Assembly (NCBI GenBank): GCA_947447225.1
Contig: CANFJV010000006.1
Span: 1 to 40,059 of the forward strand
Source: Acidimicrobiaceae bacterium
GTDB taxonomy: Bacteria > Actinomycetota > Acidimicrobiia > Acidimicrobiales > RAAP-2
Length of the DNA: 40,059 nucleotides
Reading direction: 5' to 3'
Shown here: positions 1 to 7,560 of the stretch, in pieces
Position numbering within the stretch: the stretch's first letter is position 1
Layout: each line of letters starts with the position of its first letter
The notes under the pieces: generated by a model
Told to the model about the DNA's origin: nothing
The model's input: only the letters and a program-made list of their open reading frames with translations
Databases searched by the model: none
Made by a program: the position numbers and the translations under genes

Positions 1-63
1 ATTCAAAATTGCAGCAAGACCCACCACCATTGCTGCTCTTTGAATTTTTCGATTACAAAACAT
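1..63 (-). CDS. N-terminus of a probable exported protein (partial, runs off left edge)
   Basis: On the minus strand a frame stays open from an ATG at 63 to the window edge (21 codons). The first residues include Asn-Arg-Lys and a second Arg, followed by the hydrophobic run AAMVVGLAAIL, which has the shape of a signal peptide or N-terminal membrane anchor. AGGA lies about 6 nt before this ATG as a ribosome binding site. An in-frame ATG at 90 would add nine residues but suits a signal peptide less well. A -10-like TAGGAC lies at 99-104 on the same strand. Function cannot be told from so short a piece, and the sequence left of the window would decide whether the gene is real. Confidence 0.4.
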   Translation of the reverse strand, partial: MFCNRKIQRAAMVVGLAAILN

Positions 64-143
64 TGTCCATCCTGTCCACGCAGTTGACATTGCCTCTAGT
101 CCTACCACATTGAGAGACAAGCCCTGTCCAGTTGAATCCGCCG

Positions 144-179
144 TGGAGGTAATGGGACTCGAACCCTGAGTCCTGCAAG
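144..179 (-). other. tRNA/tmRNA 3'-end-like fragment (possible attachment-site relic)
   Basis: Read on the minus strand, 179-144 contains GGAC, a T-arm-like GGGTTCGAGTCCC, then ATTACCTCCA, resembling the 3' end of tmRNA or a serine-type tRNA. The outer two pairs of the T stem do not match and the genome encodes CGG rather than CCA after the discriminator base. No matching acceptor, D or anticodon arm lies within 100 nt on the 5' side, where the thiolase gene sits. It is therefore not an intact RNA gene. A relic of integration into a tRNA or tmRNA gene is possible, as is chance similarity. Confidence 0.3.
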
Positions 180-189
180 AGCACTTCGT

Positions 190-1380
190 TCAGTCGAGTT
201 CTGTTCCCACAACAGAGACGAACGACACCATTTCTCCGGGGTAGCCACCCAAGTTGTGCGTGAGTGCCTTGTTGGACTTGAGGGCAATTTGACGCTCTTC
301 AGGGGCTTCACCGCGAAGTTGCAGCCAGCACTCAAACATCATGCGAAGCCCAGACGCTCCCGTTGGGTGGCCGAAACTCTTGAGGCCACCATCAGGGTTG
401 ATCGGGAGGTCACCGTGAAGGGCGAAGGCACCATCGAGCACATCGCGCCACGCAGTACCGCGCTCAGCGAAGCCAAGGTCCTCCATGAGGACGAGCTCGG
501 TTGGGGTGAAGCAGTCATGGACTTCTGCCATGGCGAGTTCTGTCCGAGGATTCGTGATGCCAGCTTGGGCATACGCATCTTGAGCTGCGCCGGCACACTC
601 AGGGAAGTGGGTGTAGTCATACCCAGGGTCCACGAGGCCAGCGCCTGAACCAGCAGTGAAGGCCAGTGCCTTAATGAACAGTGGCTTGTCGGTGTACTTA
701 TAGGCGTCTTCAGCGCGCACGACAATCGCAGCAGCTGCACCATCTGCCACGCCAGCGCAGTCGTAGACGCCGAGTCCGCCGGCCAAGCGAGGCGAAGCCT
801 TGCAGGTCTCGGCCGTGATCTCTCGACGGAATTGCGCACGGGAGTTGCGAGCACCGTTGTAGTGGTTCTTCACCGCAATCTGCGCGAGCACGTCGCTCAT
901 CGTGTCCATGTCAATGCCGTACTTGGCCGCATAGGCAGGAGCGACCATCGAGAACATCGCCGCAGCGGTCAAGGTGCGAGCAGTGCCATCATTCGGTGGT
1001 GCTTGGGCGTTCAAGCCCTGAAAGCCTGAGTCTTTGACCTTTTCCACGCCAACGGCCATGGCCACGTCATAGGCCCCTGAGGCAACTGCATACGCCGCAG
1101 CACGAAGGGCCTCTGACCCTGTCGTGCAGTAGTTCTCGACGCGGGTGACGGGCTTGCCTTCTAACTGCAGCGGACGGGCGAGGGTAATACCGCTCATGCC
1201 GCCTTGGACGGTGCCGAGCCAGTAGGCGTCGACGTCAGCCTTCTTCACTCGGGTTGATTTGTAGGTGTCTTCAACTGCGTCAACGATCAAGTCGTCGAGT
1301 CCTTTGTTCCAGTGCTCAGCAAAGGGCGTACAGCCCATGCCGACAATGGCCACTTGGTCTTTGATGCCGTGACTTGCCAT
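190..1380 (-). CDS. SCP2-type thiolase / acetyl-CoA acetyltransferase-like protein
   Basis: A 396-residue protein of the thiolase superfamily, of the lipid-transfer (SCP-x/Ltp) branch. The nucleophilic Cys is in VENYC at residue 85. HDCFTPTEL and SFGHPTGASG follow in the C-terminal half, and the end carries HNLGGYPG where classical degradative thiolases have a second catalytic Cys. Family members cleave or condense acyl-CoAs, or perform retro-aldol cleavage of sterol side-chain CoA esters together with a DUF35 partner. The gene overlaps the upstream HMGCS-like/DUF35 gene by one base (TAATG), with AAGGAGA as ribosome binding site inside that gene, so the two are translationally coupled. This pairing matches the thiolase-DUF35 complexes known from archaea and mycobacteria. 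Exact substrate unknown. Confidence 0.88.
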   Translation of the reverse strand: MASHGIKDQVAIVGMGCTPFAEHWNKGLDDLIVDAVEDTYKSTRVKKADVDAYWLGTVQGGMSGITLARPLQLEGKPVTRVENYCTTGSEALRAAAYAVASGAYDVAMAVGVEKVKDSGFQGLNAQAPPNDGTARTLTAAAMFSMVAPAYAAKYGIDMDTMSDVLAQIAVKNHYNGARNSRAQFRREITAETCKASPRLAGGLGVYDCAGVADGAAAAIVVRAEDAYKYTDKPLFIKALAFTAGSGAGLVDPGYDYTHFPECAGAAQDAYAQAGITNPRTELAMAEVHDCFTPTELVLMEDLGFAERGTAWRDVLDGAFALHGDLPINPDGGLKSFGHPTGASGLRMMFECWLQLRGEAPEERQIALKSNKALTHNLGGYPGEMVSFVSVVGTELD

Positions 1381-2813
1381 TAGTTGTCTCCTTGGCTTTC
1401 GGCCGGAAGCAGTCGGGCCTTCCAGAAGTAGTCGTGGATGTCGTCTTGGGTAAATAGCTTGCGGAAGGTCATCTCCACTCGACCGCCAATGGCGACCTGG
1501 TCTGCGGTGCAGTCGGTTAACTCAATCGGGAAGCGTCCACCGCCGTCAAAGTCCACAATGGCGAACGCCACCGGTGGGCTTGGGGAGTAGACCATGCGGT
1601 CAATGGTGAAGGTCACGATCGTGCCGCGCACATTGGCCATTGGTGCTGGTTCCATGTCGTCAACCGCACCACCGACACGAGAGACGCGTGATGGTGGCAA
1701 GTGGACGGTGCCAGTTGTGCGGTCCCTTGAACCGACAAAGGCAAACTTCCATTCCTCGCTGCGCCATGCGGCAGTGGCCGAGACTCGACCGGGTTCTGGG
1801 CGCCGAGGAGGCTCGACGGTTACCATCTGGCGCCATGACAAGAACTTGCCATAGGGGAGTGGTGAGGTGCGCTCCAGTTGCTTGGCCACCGGCTTGGCAG
1901 GCACCCAGTGAGCGATTTCTGGCGTCGTTTTGAGAAGAACGACATCTGCGCCGTCTGCCAAGTTGACGAGGGCAATGGTTGCACCTCCTGCAGATCCAGC
2001 GAGCGACTCAAGGAGGTGCGCAAGCAGCAGTAGTGCGTGGGTGCCTGCAGTTTGACCAATGGATTGCGTCAAGTCGTCAACGATGATGTCTCGTCCGCCG
2101 GAAAGTTTGCCGGCGACTGCCTTGGCTGCTCTCGTGTGCATGCTCGTCACGATCAGGTGATCAATCGTTGATGCCTCAAGACCTGCTTGGCGAAGTGCTC
2201 GACCGTAGGCCTCGAGGGCAAGGGCGGTGTAGCGCTGCTCGCCAAACTTCTCTTCCCACTGCTTTGAACGACGATCGCCAGGAACGCGCCACCGGTCCAA
2301 GAACTCATCGGTTGCCGAGGCGCCACCGAGTTGGGTTGCAAGTGCCGGCACCGAGTCCGTTGCTTCTCCAACGAGCACTGCTGCGCCGCTATCTCCGCCG
2401 CCGGATTCATCGGTGGAAGTTGCAAGTCCATCGCGACGATCAGCGCTCACGACGAGTGTCGTGGGGTAAGACGCCAGCGCGAAGCCAAGTGCGCCAACCG
2501 CAGATCGAGCAGAGCCGCCAAAGTCCCAGGCGGGTTCTGAAGCCGGGCGGCCGAGAGCTGCATGAAGGGCCGTGGCATTGGTCTTGTCGGCATATGCCGG
2601 GGTTCCAGTAGCAAACAACAAGGCGAGGTCGGAAACCTCTACGCCGGCCATGGCGAGCCGGGCCGCTTCGACACCCATAGTGGTCGTGTCTTCGTCGTGA
2701 CCGGCAACAGCACGAGTGCCCTTTCCGCCACCACTGCCAAACAGGGCTGCAACTTCGCGTCGATCGAGACGATGGACAGGGACGTAACCGGAGATGGAGA
2801 GAATGCCGCGCAC
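1380..2813 (-). CDS. HMG-CoA-synthase-like / DUF35 OB-fold fusion protein
   Basis: A 477-residue fusion. Residues about 1-300 have a ketoacyl-synthase-III/HMG-CoA-synthase-like fold, with the conserved Pro-rich stretch ATGTPAYADKTNA and a DFGGSARSA segment. In active HMG-CoA synthases the equivalent of this segment holds the catalytic Cys, which is absent here. Residues about 325-470 form a DUF35 domain: FVGSRDRTTGTVHLPPSRV replaces the usual zinc ribbon and lacks its Cys pairs, and an OB-fold with AIVDFDGGGRFP follows. The protein probably scaffolds or gates the thiolase encoded immediately downstream, as DUF35 does in archaeal thiolase/HMGCS complexes (inference). The start is GTG, leaderless, 6 nt after TAGCAT. 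Genuine HMG-CoA synthase activity seems unlikely. Confidence 0.8.
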   Translation of the reverse strand: MRGILSISGYVPVHRLDRREVAALFGSGGGKGTRAVAGHDEDTTTMGVEAARLAMAGVEVSDLALLFATGTPAYADKTNATALHAALGRPASEPAWDFGGSARSAVGALGFALASYPTTLVVSADRRDGLATSTDESGGGDSGAAVLVGEATDSVPALATQLGGASATDEFLDRWRVPGDRRSKQWEEKFGEQRYTALALEAYGRALRQAGLEASTIDHLIVTSMHTRAAKAVAGKLSGGRDIIVDDLTQSIGQTAGTHALLLLAHLLESLAGSAGGATIALVNLADGADVVLLKTTPEIAHWVPAKPVAKQLERTSPLPYGKFLSWRQMVTVEPPRRPEPGRVSATAAWRSEEWKFAFVGSRDRTTGTVHLPPSRVSRVGGAVDDMEPAPMANVRGTIVTFTIDRMVYSPSPPVAFAIVDFDGGGRFPIELTDCTADQVAIGGRVEMTFRKLFTQDDIHDYFWKARLLPAESQGDN

Positions 2814-2819
2814 ACGGCG

Positions 2820-2825
2820 ATGCTA
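2820..2825 (-). promoter_or_regulatory. -10 element of leaderless promoter (HMGCS-like/DUF35 gene)
   Basis: TAGCAT on the minus strand, exactly 6 nt before the GTG at 2813. This spacing places transcription start on or next to the start codon. No convincing -35 is seen. Confidence 0.6.
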
Positions 2826-2876
2826 GCCAAGGCGGGCGACCCTCTCTCATTTCGAGAGTTGGTTGGGTCGGCAAGG

Positions 2877-2882
2877 TAGGGT
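2877..2882 (+). promoter_or_regulatory. -10 element of leaderless promoter (biotinyl/CT gene)
   Basis: TAGGGT exactly 6 nt before the GTG at 2889, divergent from the minus-strand promoter at 2820-2825. The two genes are separated by only 75 bp, so the core promoters almost touch and may share a regulator. Confidence 0.6.
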
Positions 2883-2888
2883 TCGGCC

Positions 2889-4688
2889 GTGGATGCACCG
2901 ACGTTCCAAACCTTGAGGTCGACCATGCAAGCGACCGTTGTTGTTGTCGCCGCAGTAGGTGACGTCATTGCCGAAGGCGGGGTGATTGCCGTCGTTGAAT
3001 CTATGAAGATGGAGCATGCAATTCGCTCCGAGGTTTCTGGGACGGTGGCGTCGGTAGCGGTGGTTGTCGGAGAAGCCGTCCGCGAGGGCAGCATTTTGGC
3101 CGAGGTGCGAATTGGCGAGGTGGCCAAAGAACTCGCTGATGACCGCCGACCAACCACCTCCCCAAGGCTCGAAGAACTCCGGTCGAGAGCGGCGTTGCTG
3201 CGCGATGAGGCGAGACCAGAGGCGGTTGCCAAACGTCACGCGTTAGGACTACGAACCGCTCGAGAGAACTTGGACGATCTCCTCGACGCTGACAGCTATG
3301 TCGAATACGGGCGATTTGCCTACGCTGCGCAAAGCACGCGCCGACCAGTGGCGGAACTCATTGCAAAGACGCCAGCAGATGGTCTCGTGTCGGGCATTGG
3401 CACGGTTGATGGTCTTGCTGTTGCCGCACTTTCCTATGACGCAACCGTGTTGGCTGGCACGCAGGGACAACGCAATCATCATAAAAAAGATCGCTTGTTC
3501 GACCTGGTCGCTCGCCAACGTCTCCCACTGGTGTTCTTCACTGAAGGCGGCGGTGGCAGGCCCGGTGACACCGATGCACCGGTTGTTACTGGCCTCAACA
3601 CCACGGCGTTTGCCGCGTTTGCCAAGTTGTCCGGTCGTGTACCAACGATTGGTATTGCTGCGGGACGCTGCTTTGCTGGCAATGCTGCGCTTCTTGGTTG
3701 CTGCGACATCGCCATTGGGGTTACGGGCGCCTCAATTGGGATGGGCGGACCGGCCATGATCGAAGGCGGCGGACTTGGCACGGTCCGAGCCGATGAGGTT
3801 GGGCCACTTTCTGTCCACGTCGCTGCAGGGTCGATTGATCTCGTTGCTGACAGTGAAGCCCACGCCGTCGAACTCACAAAGCAACTCCTTGGCTATGCAG
3901 GGCGTCGCTCGGTGCACGGGAGCGCGTCGCCAGTTGTTGACCTTGAAACGGTTCTTCCGAGTGATCGTCGACGGGCCTATGACGTCGCCGAAGTGCTTGA
4001 GGCGCTGTTTGATCATGGGTCGGTTCTTGAAATCCGAGCTGGATTTGGCCGCGCCATGGTGACCGCTTTTGCTCGCCTTGAAGGCCGCCCCGTGGCAGTT
4101 CTTGCCAACAATCCCCTCCACAACGCCGGCGCGATCGATGCCGATGCGGCGGACAAAGCAGCGCACTTTCTCCAACTCGCTGAAAGCTGGGGGCTGCCAA
4201 TCGTGAGTCTTGTCGATACCCCCGGTTTCATGGTTGGCCCTGAAGCAGAAACAACTGGCCTCGTCCGACACGTCAGTCGCATGTTCGTTGCCAGTGCTGC
4301 GCTGACCGTTCCGTTTGTGGCACTGATCACCCGACGTGGCTACGGCCTCGGTGCACAGGCAATGTGCGGAGGAAGTTTTGTTGAACCTCTTCTGACCGTT
4401 GCGTGGCCACAAGCAGAACTTGGCGGGATGGGTCTCGAAGGTGCAGTTCGACTTGGCTTTCGAGCGGAGCTTGAGGCCATTGCTGACGAGGCGCAACGAG
4501 CAGAGGCGTTTGATCACATGGTTGCCGCGGCCTACGAACATGGACGAAGTCTGAATGTGGCTGCACACTTGGAACTCGATGATGTGATCGATCCGGTCGA
4601 CACGAGGAAGGTTTTGGGTCAAACGATTGATCGAGCGATGCTCAACTACGAGCGACCGACGCACACTCGCTTTGTTGATCCGTTTTAA
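2889..4688 (+). CDS. Biotinyl-domain/carboxyltransferase fusion, acyl-CoA carboxylase family
   Basis: A 599-residue protein. Residues about 5-75 form a biotinyl (BCCP) domain with ESMKMEH, and Lys40 is the predicted biotinylation site. After a charged linker, residues about 95-590 form a carboxyltransferase with both halves (beta-like then alpha-like): GTQGQRNHHKKDR and the glycine-rich GGPAMIEGGGLG in the first half, then NNPLHNAGAID, VDTPGFMVGPEAE and RRGYGLGAQAMCGG in the second. The domain transfers CO2 from carboxybiotin to an acyl-CoA such as acetyl-, propionyl- or methylcrotonyl-CoA. BCCP normally sits after biotin carboxylase or behind CT, so an N-terminal BCCP on CT is uncommon, and no biotin carboxylase gene is nearby. 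GTG start, leaderless. Acyl specificity cannot be read. Confidence 0.85.
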   Translation: MDAPTFQTLRSTMQATVVVVAAVGDVIAEGGVIAVVESMKMEHAIRSEVSGTVASVAVVVGEAVREGSILAEVRIGEVAKELADDRRPTTSPRLEELRSRAALLRDEARPEAVAKRHALGLRTARENLDDLLDADSYVEYGRFAYAAQSTRRPVAELIAKTPADGLVSGIGTVDGLAVAALSYDATVLAGTQGQRNHHKKDRLFDLVARQRLPLVFFTEGGGGRPGDTDAPVVTGLNTTAFAAFAKLSGRVPTIGIAAGRCFAGNAALLGCCDIAIGVTGASIGMGGPAMIEGGGLGTVRADEVGPLSVHVAAGSIDLVADSEAHAVELTKQLLGYAGRRSVHGSASPVVDLETVLPSDRRRAYDVAEVLEALFDHGSVLEIRAGFGRAMVTAFARLEGRPVAVLANNPLHNAGAIDADAADKAAHFLQLAESWGLPIVSLVDTPGFMVGPEAETTGLVRHVSRMFVASAALTVPFVALITRRGYGLGAQAMCGGSFVEPLLTVAWPQAELGGMGLEGAVRLGFRAELEAIADEAQRAEAFDHMVAAAYEHGRSLNVAAHLELDDVIDPVDTRKVLGQTIDRAMLNYERPTHTRFVDPF

Positions 4689-4730
4689 CGTGCGGTGCGT
4701 CATACCCATGGAAACTTCGGCGCTGCGAAC

Positions 4731-4736
4731 TACGAT
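4731..4736 (+). promoter_or_regulatory. -10 element for AIM24 gene
   Basis: TACGAT about 30 nt before the start codon. It is followed by a short leader containing the ribosome binding site GAGGAGA at 4754-4760, so this gene is not leaderless. Confidence 0.45.
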
Positions 4737-4765
4737 TCTTTGCACCTACCACTGAGGAGACCTTG

Positions 4766-5560
4766 ATGATGGTGCCACCCCCACCCCCACCCCCACCACC
4801 TCCTTCAGGAGGTCTGCCTTCACCTGATGACCCTGCAGCAGTTGATGCCTATACAAGTGTCGGGCATCGCGTTTTGGGCACCACGATGCCAGTGCTTGAA
4901 GTCGACCTCCAACCCGGTCAGCGCGTCGTCAGCCACAGCGGCGAAGTGTCCTGGTTGACCTCCACTGTGCAGATGACTACCCAAACCGGTGGTGCTGGAC
5001 AATCGGGATTTCTTGGGACCATGAAGCGAGCAGTGTCGGGTGGTGGATTGTTCCTCACCTACTACGACGCCGTGGGCGGACCCGGGACCGTTGCGTTCGC
5101 CACGAAATTGCCCGGTGAGATTCGCCCTATTGCCTTGGCGCCAGGCCGTGAGTATCTCGTGCACCGCAATGGTTTCTTGGCCGCCACCGACCAAGTGACG
5201 CTTGATATTGGCATTCAACAACGACTCGGTGCGGGGTTTTTCGGAGGTGCAGGATTCATCTTGCAGCGCATTGGTGGCTACGGCACGGCATGGATTGAAC
5301 TTTCCGGTGAACTCGTCGAATATCACTTGGCTCCCGGCGAACAACTTCGGGTGCTGCCTGGTCACGTTGGGCTATTCGATGCTGGTATGCCATTTGAAAT
5401 TGAACGAGTGAAGGGGGTGAAGAACATGTTGTTCGGCGCCGAATCACTCTTCTTCGCCAAGCTCACTGGTCCTGGCATGGTCTGGCTTCAGACCTTGCCG
5501 ATTGCCAACTTGGCTCGAGCCATCGCTCCCTACCTTCCAACGCCCGATACCACGCCGTAG
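4766..5560 (+). CDS. AIM24 family protein with N-terminal polyproline tract
   Basis: A 264-residue protein of the AIM24/TIGR00266 family, glycine-rich and probably all-beta. Recognisable parts are the repeated LxPGxxxxVxxG turns (for example LQPGQRVVSHSGEVSW), the GFLGTMKRAVSGGGLFLTYY segment and WIELSGELVEYHLAPGE. The biochemical role is not established; bacterial members are often called tryptophan-rich or biogenesis-related proteins. Just after the start are ten consecutive prolines (residues 4-13, all CCN codons), an extreme ribosome-stalling sequence that should need EF-P. The start is ATG 4766 or 4769, both served by GAGGAGA. It follows the carboxyltransferase gene with its own -10 element and faces the acyl-CoA synthetase gene across about 200 bp without a clear terminator. 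Confidence 0.8.
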   Translation: MMVPPPPPPPPPPSGGLPSPDDPAAVDAYTSVGHRVLGTTMPVLEVDLQPGQRVVSHSGEVSWLTSTVQMTTQTGGAGQSGFLGTMKRAVSGGGLFLTYYDAVGGPGTVAFATKLPGEIRPIALAPGREYLVHRNGFLAATDQVTLDIGIQQRLGAGFFGGAGFILQRIGGYGTAWIELSGELVEYHLAPGEQLRVLPGHVGLFDAGMPFEIERVKGVKNMLFGAESLFFAKLTGPGMVWLQTLPIANLARAIAPYLPTPDTTP

Positions 5561-5761
5561 AACACGTCGGTGGGTAGGTTTGGCTTGAAAGGGATGCTCG
5601 ACGACAGGTGAAGGCAAGGTTGGAGTGGTTGCACGTCGTCGTGCGAGATGGCAGAACTTGGATTGCCGAACACTGCGTGTCTTTCAGTTTCCTGATGGGC
5701 GTAGGTCTACTTCGCACAATCAGCGACTTCGCAACTGGTTGCTTGCGGTAACGCTGCTTTG

Positions 5762-7417
5762 CTACAGCGGAGCGGTTTCAGCGAAGAAAGCACGCTCGGC
5801 ATCGGTGGCAAGCCGGTAGGGCTCTGTTCTTCGTGGGCCACTCCAAAACAGCGCTGAGGTGGTTGCAAGGCCAACAGCCTTGAGCGGCACTTTGGTCAGT
5901 TTTCCTGTAGCGGTGGTGGGTAGTTGATCGCAGATGGTCACGAACATCGGCGCCCATTTCGTCCCAAGATCTGGCTGAGCCTGAAGCCAAGTGAAGAACT
6001 CCGCACCATCAAAGGTCGCACCCTTTTGCAGTTCCACTGTCGCCATCACTTCTTCGCCGCCACCAAAGGGAGAGGTAACGCCAAAGACGAGGACAGAGTC
6101 AAAAGCACCGAAGCGGTTGAGCACGGCTTCAATGGGTCCAGCCGCCATGTTCTCTGAATCGACCCGAAGCCAGTCACCGCCTCGACCAGCAAAGTGGAAA
6201 AACCCTGCCTCATCGCGATAGGCGAGATCGCCCGACCAGTACCAACCAGAGCGCAGCCGTTCTTCTTCGGCGTCGGGACGTTCGTAGTAGCCCTCAAAGC
6301 GAGCCGCACCCGTGCGATTGACGAGTTCACCAATTGCAGCCTCAGGATTGAGCAACTTGCCGTGCTCATCAAAGATCGCACGTTCGCATTCATGCAAGGT
6401 CGTCGGATCAACAACAACAACGTCCATTCCAGGCGGGCAGGGACCGAGCGCACCAACTGGGGTGTCAGCAGTAGCGATGACGTTGATGCCACCTTCAGAC
6501 GATCCATATCCTTCAATGAGGCGGACCGAAAAGCGTTCGGCGAAGGCCACCCGATGGGGAAGCGAAGCTTCGGTACCAAACCCCATTGCCACATGGTGGT
6601 CGAGGTCATGTTCCGTCGGTGGGGTGGCCAAGATATAGGCAATGGCTTTACCGACATAGGTGAATTTGGTGGCGCCGGTTCGCTTGACGTCGGCGAGCCA
6701 CCTACTGGCGGAAAATTTCGCAACGGGAGCGATCGACGCGCCGCTCCACAGTGCAGGTGCCCACAGCGCCATGATGGCGTTACCGTGAAACAGCGGCATG
6801 GGGCAGTAGCAGATGTCATCTCGAACAAAGCCATAGTTCGCCCCTGCAGTTGCGGCAATGGTGGCGAGGCGCCCCTGCGTGCAGCGAACGGCTTTTGGCG
6901 TGCCGGTCGTGCCGGAGGTGAACAGCAACAAAAACAACATGTCCTTGGTCACCAGTTCAGCCCGTTGCAGGACGAGCGCCACGTCGTCATCATCAACGTC
7001 GTCCAACAGTTCCAAGTAGGCAGGATCGTCCACTCGCACAATTCGGTTCTGTGCACGGTCGAGGTTGAGGCCCTCTAAGAGTTGCGCCCCCTCTTCGTCG
7101 GTGACAATGACCTGACAATCGACACTTCGAATATCTGCGGCGAGCTGCTCACCTCGACGGGTGGGATTAATGCCAACCACCGTGGCGCCGATGAGTGCAG
7201 CGCCCGATAACCAGTCAAGGTAGTCAAGGCCATTTGGCAACAACACGCCAATGTGGGGTGGATCTTCTTCTCGAAGGAGCACTGAGGCCACGGCGCCAAC
7301 GCGGATGGCTCGACCAACGAGTTGTGCCCAAGACCACCTTGTGTTGTCGACGTCAATGACGCCGAGTCCATGATCTTCTCTGTGTTCGAGCAGCAACTGG
7401 GCAACGGTGTCAGCCAT
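5762..7417 (-). CDS. Acyl-CoA synthetase (AMP-forming), FadD17-like
   Basis: A 551-residue member of the ANL adenylate-forming superfamily, which activates a carboxylic acid to acyl-AMP and then acyl-CoA. The P-loop LLFTSGTTGTPKAV is at residues 164-177. Later come EGYGSSEGG, the hinge region SGDLAYRDEAGFFHFAGRG, DWLRVDSENM, and the C-terminal TATGKLTKVPLK with the catalytic Lys. The DWLRVDSEN wording recalls mycobacterial FadD17 (from memory, not searched). The start was set at ATG 7417 because AAAGGTGG lies about 7 nt upstream; an open extension to 7543 looks non-coding. A perfect inverted repeat sits between this gene and the divergent LLM gene. Substrate unknown; context suggests lipid catabolism. 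Confidence 0.87.
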   Translation of the reverse strand: MADTVAQLLLEHREDHGLGVIDVDNTRWSWAQLVGRAIRVGAVASVLLREEDPPHIGVLLPNGLDYLDWLSGAALIGATVVGINPTRRGEQLAADIRSVDCQVIVTDEEGAQLLEGLNLDRAQNRIVRVDDPAYLELLDDVDDDDVALVLQRAELVTKDMLFLLLFTSGTTGTPKAVRCTQGRLATIAATAGANYGFVRDDICYCPMPLFHGNAIMALWAPALWSGASIAPVAKFSASRWLADVKRTGATKFTYVGKAIAYILATPPTEHDLDHHVAMGFGTEASLPHRVAFAERFSVRLIEGYGSSEGGINVIATADTPVGALGPCPPGMDVVVVDPTTLHECERAIFDEHGKLLNPEAAIGELVNRTGAARFEGYYERPDAEEERLRSGWYWSGDLAYRDEAGFFHFAGRGGDWLRVDSENMAAGPIEAVLNRFGAFDSVLVFGVTSPFGGGEEVMATVELQKGATFDGAEFFTWLQAQPDLGTKWAPMFVTICDQLPTTATGKLTKVPLKAVGLATTSALFWSGPRRTEPYRLATDAERAFFAETAPL

Positions 7418-7519
7418 GGCGCACCACCTTTGTTTCACTGGCGATTTCGAGTCGAAGCGAACAAGGGTGACGCAGAATGGTTCCCGAGGTCGCTTCGGTG
7501 GCAGGATAGAGAGCCATAC

Positions 7520-7541
7520 GCCGACGGTAGCCGCCGTCGGC
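7520..7541. promoter_or_regulatory. Perfect 8-bp inverted repeat between divergent genes (operator candidate)
   Basis: GCCGACGG at 7520-7527 and CCGTCGGC at 7534-7541, separated by TAGCCG. It lies in the 143-bp gap between the acyl-CoA synthetase and LLM genes, 20 bp before the LLM start. It could be a regulator binding site or a hairpin in the LLM leader. No run of T follows, so it is not a terminator. Confidence 0.4.
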
Positions 7542-7560
7542 ACAAGGCGGGGGGAAACAC

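Noticed and set aside
144-240. A complete tRNA-Ser-like gene ending at 144 on the minus strand
   Set aside because: A GGAG at about 237 can pair with only part of the acceptor strand, there are no D or anticodon arms, and the region is the well-conserved thiolase C-terminus.
3732-4745. Long minus-strand open frame (337 codons) opposite the carboxyltransferase gene
   Set aside because: The plus-strand product is a conserved carboxyltransferase; the antisense product is low in recognisable domains and has no start signals.
5561-5761. Small genes or a terminator in the 201-bp gap between the AIM24 and acyl-CoA synthetase genes
   Set aside because: Frames on both strands lack start signals and protein-like composition. 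Only 5-bp hairpins without T runs are present.
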